From: Rhizobium sp. Q54
GTDB taxonomy: Bacteria; Pseudomonadota; Alphaproteobacteria; SHVZ01
Direction: 5' to 3'
Assembly: GCA_945871425.1 (NCBI GenBank)
Contig: CAMBVS010000029.1
Span: 1 to 44,232, forward strand
Length of the DNA stretch: 44,232 bases
Shown here in pieces: positions 16,600 through 23,629 of this stretch. The notes beneath the pieces are model-generated. The model was not told where the DNA came from. It saw only the letters and a list, made by a program, of their open reading frames with translations, and did not search any database. Each line of letters opens with the position of its first letter. Position 1 is the first letter of the stretch. Both the position numbers and the translations under genes were made by a program.

Positions 16600-16926
16600 A
16601 TGCGCGACCGCGAGGGAAATCTGACGATCAAGGTCGATCCGGCAAGGGTCGACCTCGCCCGGGAGTTCCGCAACAAGCCCTTCGGCGGGCATATGCCGGC
16701 ACTGCAGGAGCTGCTGGCGGTGATGCGCTCGACACCGGTCGAGGGCCGCTACTTCCTGTTTCTATCGAAGCCGCACACCGAATGGACGCTGGCGCAGATG
16801 TCGGAGACAAGGCCGCTGAAGCCGACCCTGATCGGCCCGGCCTTCACCTCGCTGGAGGAGGCGGAGTGGCACGTCTTCAAGCTGCGCTGGGAGACGCTCA
16901 CCGGCCAGCGCCTCGACATCAACTGA
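16600..16926 (+). CDS. N,N-dimethylformamidase small-subunit (DmfA1)-like protein
   Basis: 108 residues, no signal peptide or membrane segment. The order of conserved elements follows the small (alpha) subunit of N,N-dimethylformamidase: an NKPFGGHMPALQELLAVMRS segment, then EGRYFLFLSKPHTEWTLAQM, then FTSLEEAEWHVFKLRWETLT. In the DmfA1 sequence as I recall it the corresponding pieces are NPFGyrkH.p.Lqrv, GKYyIYse.eWdayria and FkteEEAmhavFlRRie. Dimethylformamidase splits DMF and related amides into formate and amine, with the large subunit supplying the Fe site. The gene is 22 bp upstream of a truncated large-subunit N-terminus, supporting the assignment. Start codon choice is uncertain; the ATG follows a GGGGGGCGGG stretch. 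Confidence 0.6.
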   Translation: MRDREGNLTIKVDPARVDLAREFRNKPFGGHMPALQELLAVMRSTPVEGRYFLFLSKPHTEWTLAQMSETRPLKPTLIGPAFTSLEEAEWHVFKLRWETLTGQRLDIN

Positions 16927-16948
16927 CCTCGCCGACGGGGAAGAACGA

Positions 16949-17269
16949 ATGACCGCGGTCATGGGATATGCCGATCGCCGCAGCGTGCGCATCGGCGAGC
17001 GCATCCAGTTCAAGGTGAGCTGCGACGGAGCATCGGCCTACAACGCGACGATCGTGCGATTGCTGAGCGCCCAGACCTTCCCGCCGCCGCACGCGCCCGA
17101 ATTCCGCTTCGACGTGATGACCTCCGCCGTCAACGGCGAGCACAAGGGAACCTATCACCCGATTCCGGCCGGCAGCTATGCCGAGATCCCGGCGAACCCG
17201 AAGCTGTCGGGCCTGGCCACCTGCACGCTCGCCGCCTTCGTCTGGCCGACGATGCCGGAGAACGCATGA
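16949..17269 (+). CDS. N-terminal fragment of N,N-dimethylformamidase large subunit (DmfA2)-like
   Basis: 106 residues. It opens with MGYADRRSVRIGERIQFKVS, continues ATIVRLLSAQTF, then KGTYHPIPAGSYAEIP and CTLAAFVWPTMPEN. As I recall it, the large subunit of dimethylformamidase (about 760 residues) begins with GYcDRpSV..GE.irFyVS, then aeLVRLIHGD, f....GSYvEV and fLWsTTPs. So this matches only the first ~105 residues, and the lectin-like, catalytic and Fe-binding parts are absent. It ends in an ATGA overlap with the SDR start. Either an internal deletion removed about 650 codons, or this domain exists as a stand-alone small protein. On its own it should have no amidase activity. Confidence 0.6.
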   Translation: MTAVMGYADRRSVRIGERIQFKVSCDGASAYNATIVRLLSAQTFPPPHAPEFRFDVMTSAVNGEHKGTYHPIPAGSYAEIPANPKLSGLATCTLAAFVWPTMPENA

Positions 17270-18051
17270 GCGAGCTCACCGCGGGCGTCACCGTCTCAGC
17301 CGATCCCGGCGCCGGCTTCGGCCTCGACGGGAAGATCGCGATCGTGACCGGCGCCGCCTCCGGCATCGGCCGCGCCACCGCCGAGCTGCTGGCGAAATCC
17401 GGATGCCTGGTCACCGCCGTCGACGTCAACCACAAGGGCCTGGCCACCCTCGACCTCGGCGACGACGGCGCGACCGACGTCGCCGACCTCTCGGTGCCCG
17501 CCGCCTGCGAGCAGGTGGTCGCGGGCGTGCTCTCCCACAGGAAGCGCCTCGACATCCTGGTGAACGCCGCCGCCATCCTGCGCCGCGTGCCGATCGCCGA
17601 GGCCGATGCCGCGCTCTGGGAAAAGATGATGGACACCAATCTGCTCAGCCAGTTCTTCCTCTGCCGCGCCGCGGGCGAGGCGATGAAGCCGCGCAAGTGG
17701 GGCCGCATCGTCAACTGCTCGAGCGGCGCCGGGCTTGTCGGCGGCTTCTTCGGGGCCACCGCCTACGCGATCACCAAGGCCGGCATCATGACCATGACCA
17801 GGTCCTTCGCAAAGGACCTGGGCCCGCACGGCATCACCGTGAACACGCTCTCGCCCGGCGCGATCGACACGCCGATGCAGCGGACCGGGGTGCCCAGGGA
17901 AGCGCTGGAGGCGAATCGCGCGCGCGTTCCGATCGGGCGCATGGGCCTTCCGGCCGAATGCGCCCGCGGCGCGGTGTTCCTGGCCAGCGATCTCGCCAGC
18001 TACGTCACCGGCCACATCCTCGCCGTCGACGGCGGGTCCCTGATGCGGTGA
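17266..18051 (+). CDS. SDR family NAD(P)-dependent oxidoreductase
   Basis: 261 residues, starting in an ATGA overlap with the preceding fragment, so translation is coupled. Classical SDR motifs are complete: TGAASGIG at 28-35 (cofactor loop), NAAAI near 103 (the NAG strand), a Ser in VNCSSGAG near 154, and YAITK near 167-171 (catalytic Tyr and Lys), with SPGAIDTPM after it. VDVN at about 48-51, just after the second strand, suggests NAD preference. It would oxidise or reduce an alcohol/carbonyl substrate in the cytoplasm; substrate unknown. Context with dimethylformamidase-like genes hints at a catabolic role, without proof. Confidence 0.88.
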   Translation: MSELTAGVTVSADPGAGFGLDGKIAIVTGAASGIGRATAELLAKSGCLVTAVDVNHKGLATLDLGDDGATDVADLSVPAACEQVVAGVLSHRKRLDILVNAAAILRRVPIAEADAALWEKMMDTNLLSQFFLCRAAGEAMKPRKWGRIVNCSSGAGLVGGFFGATAYAITKAGIMTMTRSFAKDLGPHGITVNTLSPGAIDTPMQRTGVPREALEANRARVPIGRMGLPAECARGAVFLASDLASYVTGHILAVDGGSLMR

Positions 18052-18074
18052 GAGGACGGCCGTCAGCCGCCGAG

Positions 18075-18488
18075 CTAACGCCCCTTCGCCGTCCGCTTGC
18101 CGAGGCCCATCGACTTGGCGTGGCGCGAGCGCTGCTGGGCGTAGCCGGGCGCCACCATCGGGTAGGACGGCGGCAGGTTCCATTTGGCGCGATACTGCCT
18201 GGGGTCGAGGCCGTGGACGGCGCGGAGATGACGCTTCAGCGTCTTCAGCCCGGCTCCGCAATCGAGGCAGACCAGGTGCTCGGTGCCGACCGAGCGCTTG
18301 ACCGGAACCGCCGGCGACGGGACATCCGGCACCATCGCCGCGACCGGTTCGAGCGCGGCCAGCGTGTCGTGGATGGTCCGGATCACGCGGGCGACCTCCT
18401 CGGCCGCCCGCGGATGCTGGATGAGGTACGAGCCGGTGATCTCCGCCGTCATCGCGCGAAGCGTCCGCGATTTTCTCGCCTCCGTCAT
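18075..18488 (-). CDS. MucR/Ros family zinc-finger transcriptional regulator
   Basis: 137 residues. The C-terminal half carries the Ros/MucR prokaryotic zinc finger: LVCLDCGAGLKTLKRHLRAV then HGLDPRQYRAKWNLPPSYPM, with CxxC and paired His as ligands, and the family-specific tail YAQQRSRHAKSMGLGK. The N-terminal helical part mediates oligomerisation. MucR proteins are alphaproteobacterial H-NS-like regulators that bind AT-rich DNA and control exopolysaccharide, motility and cell-cycle genes. The gene overlaps the upstream PAS gene by ATGA (18485-18488), forming a two-gene operon whose AT-rich promoter (19140-19174) is a natural autoregulation site. Confidence 0.95.
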   Translation of the reverse strand: MTEARKSRTLRAMTAEITGSYLIQHPRAAEEVARVIRTIHDTLAALEPVAAMVPDVPSPAVPVKRSVGTEHLVCLDCGAGLKTLKRHLRAVHGLDPRQYRAKWNLPPSYPMVAPGYAQQRSRHAKSMGLGKRTAKGR

Positions 18489-19114
18489 AGCGACGGATCC
18501 TTTCCGAAACTGCGATCGGTGAAGGCGACGACGCGGGTCGACTCATAGGCGCTGAACTGGCGGACCGGCCGCTCGACGATCTCGCCCTTGTGCACGCACA
18601 TCTGGCAGACCAGCAGCAGCGGCGTGCCGCTCGGCAGCTTCTGCAGCGGCAGACCGAGCCGATAGACCATGACCGGCTCCTCCGTCGGATCGGCATGGAT
18701 GAGCTTGCCGCTGGTGGCGATCGGTCGCCGCCCGTCGATCACCAGATAAGCGGTCGCGATCAGCTCCTCGGCGTAGGTGGGATCGGAAAAGACGTCGCGG
18801 ACGTAGCGCCCGGTCATGTCGTCGCCGAAGTTATGGGCGAGACCGACGCCGATCAGCCGGTAGCGCAGGTCACGGACACCGTTCCGCTCGACGGCTTCGA
18901 GAAGGAGGACCTGCGAGAACACGCCGGGCTTCAGGATGAGCGCGTCGAGGTCCTCGCGCGACGGCGGCTCGCACTTCCGGCGGAGCCCGGCCCACAACCG
19001 AAGGACGTCGGCGAGCATGGGATGGCCGAGCACGCGGCCGGCCTCGGCGAGATCGTGCTCCGCGTTGATTTTCCCCCAACCGGGACGCGAGGTGGTCGGA
19101 ATCTGGTCGCTCAT
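18485..19114 (-). CDS. PAS domain (PAS_5) protein
   Basis: 209 residues with a TAGGGGG ribosome site. The central segment (LKPGVFSQVLLLEAVERNG, then LRYRLIGVGLAHNFGDDMTG and RYVRDVF) matches the alphaproteobacterial PAS_5 type: a sensory PAS core with the 'RLiGtgi...GrdlTGr.l.d' pattern. No transmembrane helix, kinase, GGDEF or HTH domain is attached, so it is a stand-alone sensor or adaptor. It is cotranscribed and translationally coupled to the MucR gene. What it senses and whether it acts on MucR cannot be told from sequence. Confidence 0.85.
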   Translation of the reverse strand: MSDQIPTTSRPGWGKINAEHDLAEAGRVLGHPMLADVLRLWAGLRRKCEPPSREDLDALILKPGVFSQVLLLEAVERNGVRDLRYRLIGVGLAHNFGDDMTGRYVRDVFSDPTYAEELIATAYLVIDGRRPIATSGKLIHADPTEEPVMVYRLGLPLQKLPSGTPLLLVCQMCVHKGEIVERPVRQFSAYESTRVVAFTDRSFGKDPSL

Positions 19115-19139
19115 GGCCCCCTACCCAGGAGATCATGCC

Positions 19140-19174
19140 AAAGATTAGTTAAAATTTAGATAATCTTTTGTAAA
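19140..19174 (-). promoter_or_regulatory. AT-rich promoter and inverted repeat ahead of the PAS-mucR operon
   Basis: On the minus strand TTTACA (19174-19169), 17 bp, TAACTA (19151-19146) makes a plausible sigma-70 promoter. AAAGATTA (19140-19147) and TAATCTTT (19161-19168) form a perfect 8-bp inverted repeat with 13-bp spacing overlapping the -10 and spacer. This is the most AT-rich stretch in the region and fits the known preference of MucR for AT-rich DNA, suggesting autoregulation. Confidence 0.5.
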
Positions 19175-19198
19175 TTGAGCCGGGAAAGCTCCACAATT
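19173..19198 (-). terminator. Possible terminator after sufU
   Basis: Just after the sufU stop, GAGC/GCTC arms with an additional outer AATTG/CAATT complement can fold into an interrupted hairpin, followed on the minus strand by an A/T-rich run. It lies where the sufU transcript should end and the PAS-mucR promoter begins. Short stem, so tentative. Confidence 0.3.
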
Positions 19199-19200
19199 AC

Positions 19201-19608
19201 TCACTTAACGTCGACGGCCTCCTTAAGAGCCTGAAAAGGCAGCCGAACGCAGTCGTGGCGGCTCCGGTGCCGGGCGACCGGCCGGAACGCCTCCAGCTCG
19301 GCGACCGCCGGCGTCTCGCCGGCCAGCACCCGGTCGACCTCGCCGCAGAGGTCGGCCACGCCCTGGCGGTCGAGGCCGACGGCGCGGCGCCCGATGACGC
19401 CGGCGGCGGCCTGGCAGAGGAGGCAGCCGCGGACCTCATGCGCCAGATCGGCGATGCGGCCGTCCTTCAGGCGCAGGTCGATCCTGACCCGGTCGCCGCA
19501 GAGCGGGTTGTCGAGGCGCGCGCTGGCGTCGTTGGGCTCGAGGCGGCCCTTGCGCGGCGCCTCCTTGGCGAGCTTGAGCAGCGCCTCCTGGTAGAGTTCG
19601 TCGCTCAT
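19201..19608 (-). CDS. sufU: SufU/IscU-like iron-sulfur scaffold or sulfur-transfer protein
   Basis: 135 residues from ATG at 19608, inside the ATGA overlap with sufS. The three ligand cysteines of the U-type scaffold are present: NPLCGDRVRIDL (Cys plus the GD pair) near residue 36, VRGCLLCQAAAG near 60 and RHDCVRLPFQALKEA near 119. In Bacillus, SufU accepts sulfur from SufS through a zinc-bound site; IscU proteins build the cluster itself. No sufBCD genes are nearby. Being the last gene of a molybdenum-hydroxylase maturation operon suggests a role in delivering sulfur or clusters to that enzyme. Confidence 0.88.
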   Translation of the reverse strand: MSDELYQEALLKLAKEAPRKGRLEPNDASARLDNPLCGDRVRIDLRLKDGRIADLAHEVRGCLLCQAAAGVIGRRAVGLDRQGVADLCGEVDRVLAGETPAVAELEAFRPVARHRSRHDCVRLPFQALKEAVDVK

Positions 19609-20801
19609 GCCAGCACACGCCTCGCCTCGTCGAGCCCGACAAGCAGCGCATCGACGTCCGCCGCCTCGGTATAGGGCGCGATCGTCGCCCGCGTCGTGCC
19701 CATGAGGTCGAAGCGATCCATCAGCGGCTGGGCGCAATGATGTCCGCCGCGGCAGGCGACGCCGTGGCGGTCGAGGATCTGCGCCACGTCATGCGGATGA
19801 GCGTCGCCGAGCATGAAGGAGACGACGCCGATCCGCTGCTGCAGGCCGAGCGGCCCCAGCACGCGGACGTCCGGTACTTTCGCAAGCCCGTCGAGGAGAC
19901 GACCGGTCAGTCTGAGCTCCTCCAGCGCGATCGCCGTCCAGTCGAGGCCCGCCATCCAGCGGCAGGCGGCGCCGAGGCCGATGGCGCCGGAGATGTTGGG
20001 CGTTCCCGCCTCGAAGCGTGCCGGCGGCGGCGCGTACTCGGTCGTCTCCAGCGTGACGCGGCGAATCATGTCGCCGCCGCCGAGGAAGGGCGGCATCGCC
20101 TCGAGCCGATCGCGCCGGCCCCACAGCACGCCGATGCCGTGCGGCGCGTACATCTTGTGGCCGGAGAAGGCATAGAAGTCGACGCCGAGCGCGGGGATGT
20201 CGAGGGGCCCGTGCGGCACGCGCTGGGCGCCGTCGACCAGCACCGCCGCGCCGACCGCCTTCGCCGCCGCGACGACACGGGCGAGATCGACCACGGCGCC
20301 GGTGACGTTCGAACAATGGGCGATCGCCACCAGCCGGGTGCGCTTCGTCATCACGCGATCGAGGGCATCGAGATCGATGCGGCCCTCATCGGTGACCGGC
20401 AGCGCCTTGAGGACGAGCCCGCGGCGGTCGCGCAGCATCTGCCAGGGGACGATGTTGGAATGATGCTCGATCTCGCTGATGACGATCTCGTCGCCGGGGG
20501 CGAGCCCGGCGCCGAAGCTGTGCGCGACGAGGTTGATCGCCGCTGTGGTGCCCGAGGTGAACACGATCTCCTCGCGCGAGGCCGAGAAGAACCGGGCGAT
20601 GTCGTCGCGCGCGCCTTCGTAAGCCCCGGTCGCCGCCTCGGCCAGGCGATGGACGCCACGATGGACGTTGGCGCGCTGGGTCGTCTCGAAGGTACGAACC
20701 GCGTCCAGCACCGCCGCCGGAACCTGCGAGGACGCGCCCGAATCCAGGTAATGGAGGCCGGGGTCGGAGACGAGGAGCGGGAACTGCTCCCTCAGCGTCA
20801 C
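19605..20801 (-). CDS. sufS: Cysteine desulfurase, SufS type
   Basis: 398 residues, PLP fold-type I. HYLDSGASSQVP opens the protein; EIEHHSNIVPW near residue 110 carries the cofactor-stacking His; FSGHKMYAPHGIG near 212-224 contains the PLP-binding Lys215; and GHHCAQPLM near 353 contains the active Cys356 that takes the sulfur as persulfide. All are intact. The enzyme turns cysteine into alanine plus enzyme-bound sulfur. It overlaps its neighbours by ATGA on both sides (MoeA/MocA fusion upstream, sufU downstream). Together with XdhC-type proteins upstream, the likely user of the sulfur is the molybdenum cofactor, by analogy with NifS4-to-XdhC transfer known in Rhodobacter capsulatus. Confidence 0.93.
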   Translation of the reverse strand: MTLREQFPLLVSDPGLHYLDSGASSQVPAAVLDAVRTFETTQRANVHRGVHRLAEAATGAYEGARDDIARFFSASREEIVFTSGTTAAINLVAHSFGAGLAPGDEIVISEIEHHSNIVPWQMLRDRRGLVLKALPVTDEGRIDLDALDRVMTKRTRLVAIAHCSNVTGAVVDLARVVAAAKAVGAAVLVDGAQRVPHGPLDIPALGVDFYAFSGHKMYAPHGIGVLWGRRDRLEAMPPFLGGGDMIRRVTLETTEYAPPPARFEAGTPNISGAIGLGAACRWMAGLDWTAIALEELRLTGRLLDGLAKVPDVRVLGPLGLQQRIGVVSFMLGDAHPHDVAQILDRHGVACRGGHHCAQPLMDRFDLMGTTRATIAPYTEAADVDALLVGLDEARRVLA

Positions 20802-22447
20802 GCCGGCACCTTGACGTCGCGGCCCTCGGCGCTGAGCGCGTCCAGCGCCTCCTGCGTGTCGATATCCATAAGGACGCCGCGGCCGCCGATCTCCACTTCC
20901 GCCATCTGGTCCTGGTGCTCGCCGATCAGGTGGCGGGCGCCGACGTCGCCGGAGACCGCGCGCATCTCCGCGAAGTAGCGCTTGCCCCAGAGCACCGGGT
21001 TGCCGCGCTTGCCGCCGGAGGTCGGCACGATGATCGAGCGGTTCTCGACCGGGTTGAACGCGGCGATCAGCGTGTCGACAGCGGCCGCGGTCAGCTTCGG
21101 CATGTCGCCGAGGCAGACGACCGCGCCGTCGGCCTCCGGCGGCAACGCCGCGACGCCGGCGGCGAGCGTGGTCGAGAGCCCTTCGCCGTAGCGCGGGTTG
21201 TGGACGAAGCCGACCTTGCGACCGCTGAGCGCGGCCCGGACCTGGTCGGCCTGGTGGCCGGTGACGACGGTGATGGTGAACACCTTCGAGGTCAGCAGCA
21301 TGTCGACGACATGGGCCACCATCGGCTTGCCGTCGATCTGCACCAAGAGCTTGTTGGCCCCACCCATGCGGCGCGACTGGCCGGCGGCGAGCACGAGTGC
21401 GGCGATGCGCGGCATGCGCTGGACCGGCTTCTCCTGCTCGGGCCGGGTCGCCCGCGGCAGCGGCCGGGTCGGAATCTCCTTGAGAAGCCCGCCGGACCCC
21501 ATCCGCATGATGTCCTGAGGCGTCACCGGCGCGCCGGCGAGCACGCGGTGGAGCACGAGATCGAAGCCGTTGAACTTGGGCGAGCGCGCGCAGCCGGGAA
21601 GGCCGAGGACCGGCGTGTCGCCGATGCGGCCCATCAGCATCAGGTTGCCGGGATCGACCGGCATGCCGAAATGCTCGACCTTGCCGCCGGCGCGGACGAT
21701 GCCGGCCGGAATCACGTCGCGGCGGTCGACCACGGCCGAGGCGCCGACGACCAGCACCAGCTTGCAGCCGTCATCCATCAGCTGTCGCACCGCTTCGGCG
21801 ACCTCGCGCTCGGTATGGCCGCAGCGGCGCTCGGCCACCAGCGCGCTGCCGTGCTTGGCCAGGCGCTCGCGCGTCGTCTCCACCGTGCCGTCGAGCACGC
21901 TCTCCTTGGTGACGGAGAGCCGCGTCTGCACCAGGCCGGTCGGCGTCGGCCGGAACGGCGCCACCGACACCAGCGGCCCGAGATATCGGGCGACCTCGAC
22001 GCAGGTGTCGACCACGGTGTTCTTCACCGCAAAGGGAATGATCTTGAGCGTGGCGATCATCTGGCCGGGCTCGACCGGCTCGTAGCGCGGCACGACGGCA
22101 AGCGTCACCGCCTCGTCCACCAGGTTGAGCTGCGCCAGCCGCGCCGGATCGAAGTCGGCGAGCCCGGCGCAGGCGGCGAAAAGATTGGCGCGCCCGGTGA
22201 AGGCCGCCGACGCCGTCACGTGCTCGCCGGCAAGCGCGGTCGCCAGCCGATTGGCCGCCTCGTCCTCCGGCACGTCGCCGTCCTCGAGCCGGGCGGCGAT
22301 CACCTCCTCGACGCCGGCCGCCGCCAGCGCCTCGACATCGGCCGAGGAGAGCACGCGGCCCTTCTTGAACACCTTCTCCTTCACCCGCCGGCTGTGGGCG
22401 AGAATGGCGCCTTCGGCGCCCTTGAGCGCAACCGGGCCGAATTTCAT
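20798..22447 (-). CDS. MoeA-like molybdopterin-binding / MocA-like cytidylyltransferase fusion
   Basis: 549 residues from ATG at 22447 (MKFGPVALKGAEGAILAHS); the upstream extension runs through a repeat element and is rejected. Residues about 1-340 form a MoeA/MogA-type molybdopterin-binding part, with LVLVVGASAVVDRRDVIPAG and LMGRIGDTPVLGLPGCA. Residues about 355-549 form a MobA/MocA-type nucleotidyltransferase starting IAALVLAAGQSRRMGGANKL, the classic LAAGxSxRMG nucleotide loop, with VCLGDMP further on. MocA adds CMP to molybdopterin, giving the dinucleotide cofactor used by CO dehydrogenase and xanthine dehydrogenase relatives. Genes of this fused type are known beside such enzymes. It is coupled to sufS by ATGA. 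Confidence 0.88.
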   Translation of the reverse strand: MKFGPVALKGAEGAILAHSRRVKEKVFKKGRVLSSADVEALAAAGVEEVIAARLEDGDVPEDEAANRLATALAGEHVTASAAFTGRANLFAACAGLADFDPARLAQLNLVDEAVTLAVVPRYEPVEPGQMIATLKIIPFAVKNTVVDTCVEVARYLGPLVSVAPFRPTPTGLVQTRLSVTKESVLDGTVETTRERLAKHGSALVAERRCGHTEREVAEAVRQLMDDGCKLVLVVGASAVVDRRDVIPAGIVRAGGKVEHFGMPVDPGNLMLMGRIGDTPVLGLPGCARSPKFNGFDLVLHRVLAGAPVTPQDIMRMGSGGLLKEIPTRPLPRATRPEQEKPVQRMPRIAALVLAAGQSRRMGGANKLLVQIDGKPMVAHVVDMLLTSKVFTITVVTGHQADQVRAALSGRKVGFVHNPRYGEGLSTTLAAGVAALPPEADGAVVCLGDMPKLTAAAVDTLIAAFNPVENRSIIVPTSGGKRGNPVLWGKRYFAEMRAVSGDVGARHLIGEHQDQMAEVEIGGRGVLMDIDTQEALDALSAEGRDVKVPA

Positions 22448-22476
22448 GCCAGCCCCCGCCCCGCTTCGCGGTGCGG

Positions 22477-22573
22477 CCCCCACCCTGCCCTCCCCCGCGC
22501 CAACGCGCGGGAGAGGGTTCCGAAGACACCGTGCCCCCTCTCCCGGCGAAGCCGGGGGAGGACTTGGGTGGAG
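22477..22573. repeat. Double REP-like palindrome inside the cox/xdhC operon
   Basis: Two hairpins lie head to tail: one with CCCTCCCCCGCG and GCGCGGGAGAGGG arms, the other with CCCTCTCCCGGC and GCCGGGGGAGG arms. The outer parts (CCCACCCTGCCC and the TTGGGTGG end) are also mutually complementary. The architecture matches the element at 7894-7994. It occupies the only sizeable intergenic gap in an otherwise overlapping operon, between xdhC and the MoeA/MocA fusion. Confidence 0.75.
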
Positions 22574-22592
22574 GCTGAGCGAAGCAAGATCG

Positions 22593-23291
22593 TCACTTCG
22601 CATCCTTCCGCCGGACCTCGGTGATCTGGCCGAGGATCGAGACCGCGATCTCGGCGGGCGAGATCGCATTGATGTCGAGACCCACGGGGCCGCGGATGCG
22701 CGCCAGCTCGGCCTCGGAGAATCCCAGAGCGGTCAGGCGCTGGAGCCGGCTCGCATGGGTGCGACGCGATCCCAGCGAGCCGATGTAGAAGGCCGGTGAT
22801 TTCAGCGCCACGGCGAGCGCCGGATCGTCCAGCTTGGGATCATGGGTCAGCGTCACCACCGCCGTCCGGCGGTCGGGGCTGAGCTTCTCCATCGCCTCGT
22901 CCGGCCAGTCGTCGGAGAGCGTGACGGTGGGAAAGCGCGCGTCTGTGGCGAACGCGCGGCGAGGATCGACGATGGTGACGGCATAGCCCATCAGCGACGC
23001 CATCGGCGCCAGCGCCTGGGCGATGTGGACGGCGCCGACGACGATCAGGCGCGACGGCGGGTTGTAGACATGGACGAAGACGCGGCGATTGCCGATGTCG
23101 ATCGCCTTGCTGGTGTCGCGCTCCAGCACCTGCATCGCCGCGGCGAGAGCATCATCCGCAAGCCTGAGGTCGCCCAACGCCTCGCCGCTTTCCAGAAGCG
23201 CCTGCTCTCCGGTGGCGAGATCGGTCACCAACGCCACCGGCCGCCTGGCCTCGCGCGCCGCCTGCAGCGCCTCCAGGATCTTCCGCTTCAT
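22593..23291 (-). CDS. XdhC family protein, C-terminal (Rossmann) type
   Basis: 232 residues. The C-terminal half is the XdhC Rossmann domain: LIVVGAVHIAQALAPMA near residue 83, VVTLTHDPKLDDPAL near 145, FYIGSLGSRRTHASRLQRL near 168 and GPVGLDINAISPAEIAVSIL near 202, all strongly conserved in XdhC/CoxI proteins. XdhC binds the sulfurated molybdenum cofactor and inserts it into xanthine dehydrogenase-type enzymes. The first 80 residues are only a short version of the N-terminal domain, the fuller version of which is encoded by the preceding gene. ATGA overlap with that gene. Confidence 0.92.
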   Translation of the reverse strand: MKRKILEALQAAREARRPVALVTDLATGEQALLESGEALGDLRLADDALAAAMQVLERDTSKAIDIGNRRVFVHVYNPPSRLIVVGAVHIAQALAPMASLMGYAVTIVDPRRAFATDARFPTVTLSDDWPDEAMEKLSPDRRTAVVTLTHDPKLDDPALAVALKSPAFYIGSLGSRRTHASRLQRLTALGFSEAELARIRGPVGLDINAISPAEIAVSILGQITEVRRKDAK

Positions 23292-23629
23292 TCCATCGGC
23301 TCGACGAAGACCTGGACCTTGCCGCCGCAGGCGAGGCCGACTTCCCAGGCCTGCTCGTTGGAGACGCCGAAGTCGAGGAGACGGGGCCTGCCGTCCTTCA
23401 TCGCCGCCAGGCCCTCCTTGACCACGGCGCCCTCGATGCAGCCGCCGGAGACGGAGCCTACGAAGGCGCCGGTGTCGTCGATGGCGAGCTGGCTTCCCTC
23501 CGGGCGCGGCGAGGAGCCCCAGGTGGTGACGACGGTGGCGAGCGCCACCTGCCTGCCCTTGGCGCGCCAGGCAGCCGCGGTCGTCAGAACGTCATCGGAT
23601 CCGGAATCGAACGGCATCGCTTGGGTCAT
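23288..23629 (-). CDS. XdhC/CoxI N-terminal domain protein
   Basis: 113 residues from ATG at 23629, overlapping the coxE stop by ATGA. It consists only of the XdhC_CoxI domain: VALATVVTTWGSSPRPEGSQ, then FVGSVSGGCIEGAVVKEGL and WEVGLACGGKVQVFVEPME, with the invariant GSSPRPxGS, GSVSGGCxEGAV and CGG motifs; the cysteines are candidates for sulfur or cofactor handling. In many bacteria this domain is fused to the Rossmann part; here the two are split into adjacent overlapping genes, as in CO dehydrogenase clusters. Acts in the cytoplasm in molybdenum-cofactor sulfuration and insertion. Confidence 0.92.
   Translation of the reverse strand: MTQAMPFDSGSDDVLTTAAAWRAKGRQVALATVVTTWGSSPRPEGSQLAIDDTGAFVGSVSGGCIEGAVVKEGLAAMKDGRPRLLDFGVSNEQAWEVGLACGGKVQVFVEPME

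Noticed and set aside
14574..16676. A 700-codon minus-strand frame opposite the rod-like and MAT genes
   Set aside because: Both plus-strand genes carry clear family signatures; the antisense frame has none.
16600..17269. Toxin-antitoxin pair (two small adjacent genes)
   Set aside because: Both align in pattern with dimethylformamidase subunits, and no toxin or DNA-binding motif is present.
19201..20801. sufS-sufU as part of a standard suf operon
   Set aside because: No sufB, sufC, sufD, sufT or iscR near; the ATGA couplings tie them to molybdenum-cofactor genes.
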